Under the pieces are notes generated by a model. That model was not told the DNA's origin. It did not search any database and saw only the letters and a list, made by a program, of their open reading frames with translations. From contig CAJNAR010000149.1 of the NCBI GenBank assembly GCA_905220665.1, forward strand, positions 682,001-746,000: a stretch of DNA of 64,000 bases, given 5' to 3'. The stretch comes from Albugo candida. Lineage: Eukaryota; Oomycota; Peronosporomycetes; Albuginales; Albuginaceae. The translations under genes and the position numbers were made by a program. Below, piece by piece: positions 63,210 to 64,000 of this stretch (positions are counted from its first letter, which is position 1; every line of letters begins with the position of its first letter).

Positions 63210-64000
63210 GAGACCTTGGGTGAATTATTTCCATATGAAGCCGTCTTGTGCTATACCTGACAGGGCGTAGAGATCCGCTGTAGTGCGGAGACCGATAGTG
63301 GATATTGTGTCGAGACGTAGGTCCCTGTCGAGAATGGTTGGGAGGCATGTCGGTGTAGCACCCCGATATTTGGACATGTTCATAGTATCGGAGCATCTTC
63401 AGCTGAGCTGGAATAGGCTGCGCGCGGCGAAGAATATGGCCAAAAAGCCTTCATCGAGACCTCCTCATGTTGACCCGAAGTGGTTTTGTCTTACAATGCT
63501 TGTACAAATCCGCGTTGCCAATGTGTTAAAGGTAGAGGATACGGAGAACGCGGCAACATGACGACAGTGATACGCTACAAGACTGCCAATGTCGCGGTAT
63601 GTGAGACCCCATGTTCCACAATTGTGTAAAAGAATAGGTAACGCATAGAAATTGTATAAGTGAACGCGTAATGTTTCTGGAAGGAGGTGAGGATGAAGCC
63701 AGAAGTTCCAAAATCTTTTGAAGGCACTTATTGAGTGAGCTTTTAGTAGCTGTAGGTCTTCAAGTAGTCGTATTAGCTTGCTAACGGAGCGCCAAATTTC
63801 GTTGGTCGTGTTCGGTGCACGATCAGTAGTCGTTCGCTCAGTCCATATCATCAGCAAACACAATGGTTTTGAGATCCCGTACTCAAAAGTGGAGGTGGTG
63901 GCATAGATCTCGTAGTACCGCCTTCAAGTAGACCACGAAAAAAAGTTGGGAAAGTGCATCTTCTTGAGGTGTACCATGATTACTGGCGAAAGTTGAGTAG
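63210..64000 (-). mobile_element. Second LINE family, reverse transcriptase 3' part, dead, runs off the window
   Basis: From the right edge leftward on the minus strand: TPQEDALSQLFFVVYLKAVL (the GxPQGxxLSPxLF motif, with E for G), a frame change, FADDMD followed by a stop (the catalytic YxDD-like motif), then at 63863-63465 LRVHLYNFYALPILLHNCGTW, and GHILRRAQPIP and LPTILDRDLRLDTISTIGLR near 63430-63240. This is the thumb and tail typical of a non-LTR element different from LINE A/B. The 5' part lies beyond the window. Confidence 0.72.

Noticed and set aside
1..64000. CRISPR array, rRNA genes, bacterial operons or a viral genome
   Set aside because: No regularly spaced short repeats, rRNA motifs or bacterial-style gene clusters were seen; introns and retroelements mark a eukaryotic nuclear locus.

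Overview
The window looks like nuclear DNA of an oomycete (stramenopile), possibly an intron-bearing lineage with modest GC such as the white rusts; the lineage is an inference. Supporting signs are very short GT-AG introns of about 48-66 bases, a giant intronless phospholipase D of the PX plus transmembrane type described in Phytophthora, and LTR, LINE and Mutator-like elements. No bacterial operons, rRNA genes, CRISPR arrays or convincing stand-alone tRNA genes were seen. || Left part, about 1-16.4 kb, is compact and genic. On the plus strand lie a tubulin-tyrosine-ligase-like enzyme (4 exons), COQ9 of ubiquinone synthesis (6 exons), an unrecognised longin-like protein (4 exons) and an MSS51-C-terminal-like protein. 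On the minus strand lie the 1828-residue phospholipase D and a 5-exon, 990-residue coiled-coil protein resembling QRICH2/DUF4795 flagellar proteins. I reconstructed splice sites by reading frame and homology. || Middle part, about 17-36 kb, is decayed. It holds a large hairpin, a tRNA-derived SINE, a dead Copia element, an inverted pair of 240-base repeats, and fragments of host genes: cytochrome b5 reductase, a GT71-like mannosyltransferase and an aspartyl/asparaginyl beta-hydroxylase cut off by a LINE. LINE copy A fills 28.7-35.5 kb on the minus strand. || Right part, about 36-64 kb, is nested transposons. There is a Copia element with both LTRs and target duplications (36.0-40.7 kb) and a Ty3/Gypsy element with 169-base LTRs (41.75-46.2 kb), which sits inside a 5'-truncated LINE tail. 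A second Copia element (47.95-58.53 kb, minus) is split at its integrase by LINE copy B (50.58-56.43 kb, plus), flanked by a 15-base target duplication. A Mutator-like element with 122-base terminal repeats (59.33-61.72 kb) follows an MSP-domain gene remnant, and another decayed LINE runs off the right edge. || The most interesting points are these. LINE copies A and B share about 3.43 kb of near-identical inverted sequence, including the same disabling mutations, while their upstream ORF1 halves are clearly diverged; this pattern suggests gene conversion. The phospholipase D also appears to carry a C-terminal dysferlin-like region. I found no convincing new defence or metabolic system.
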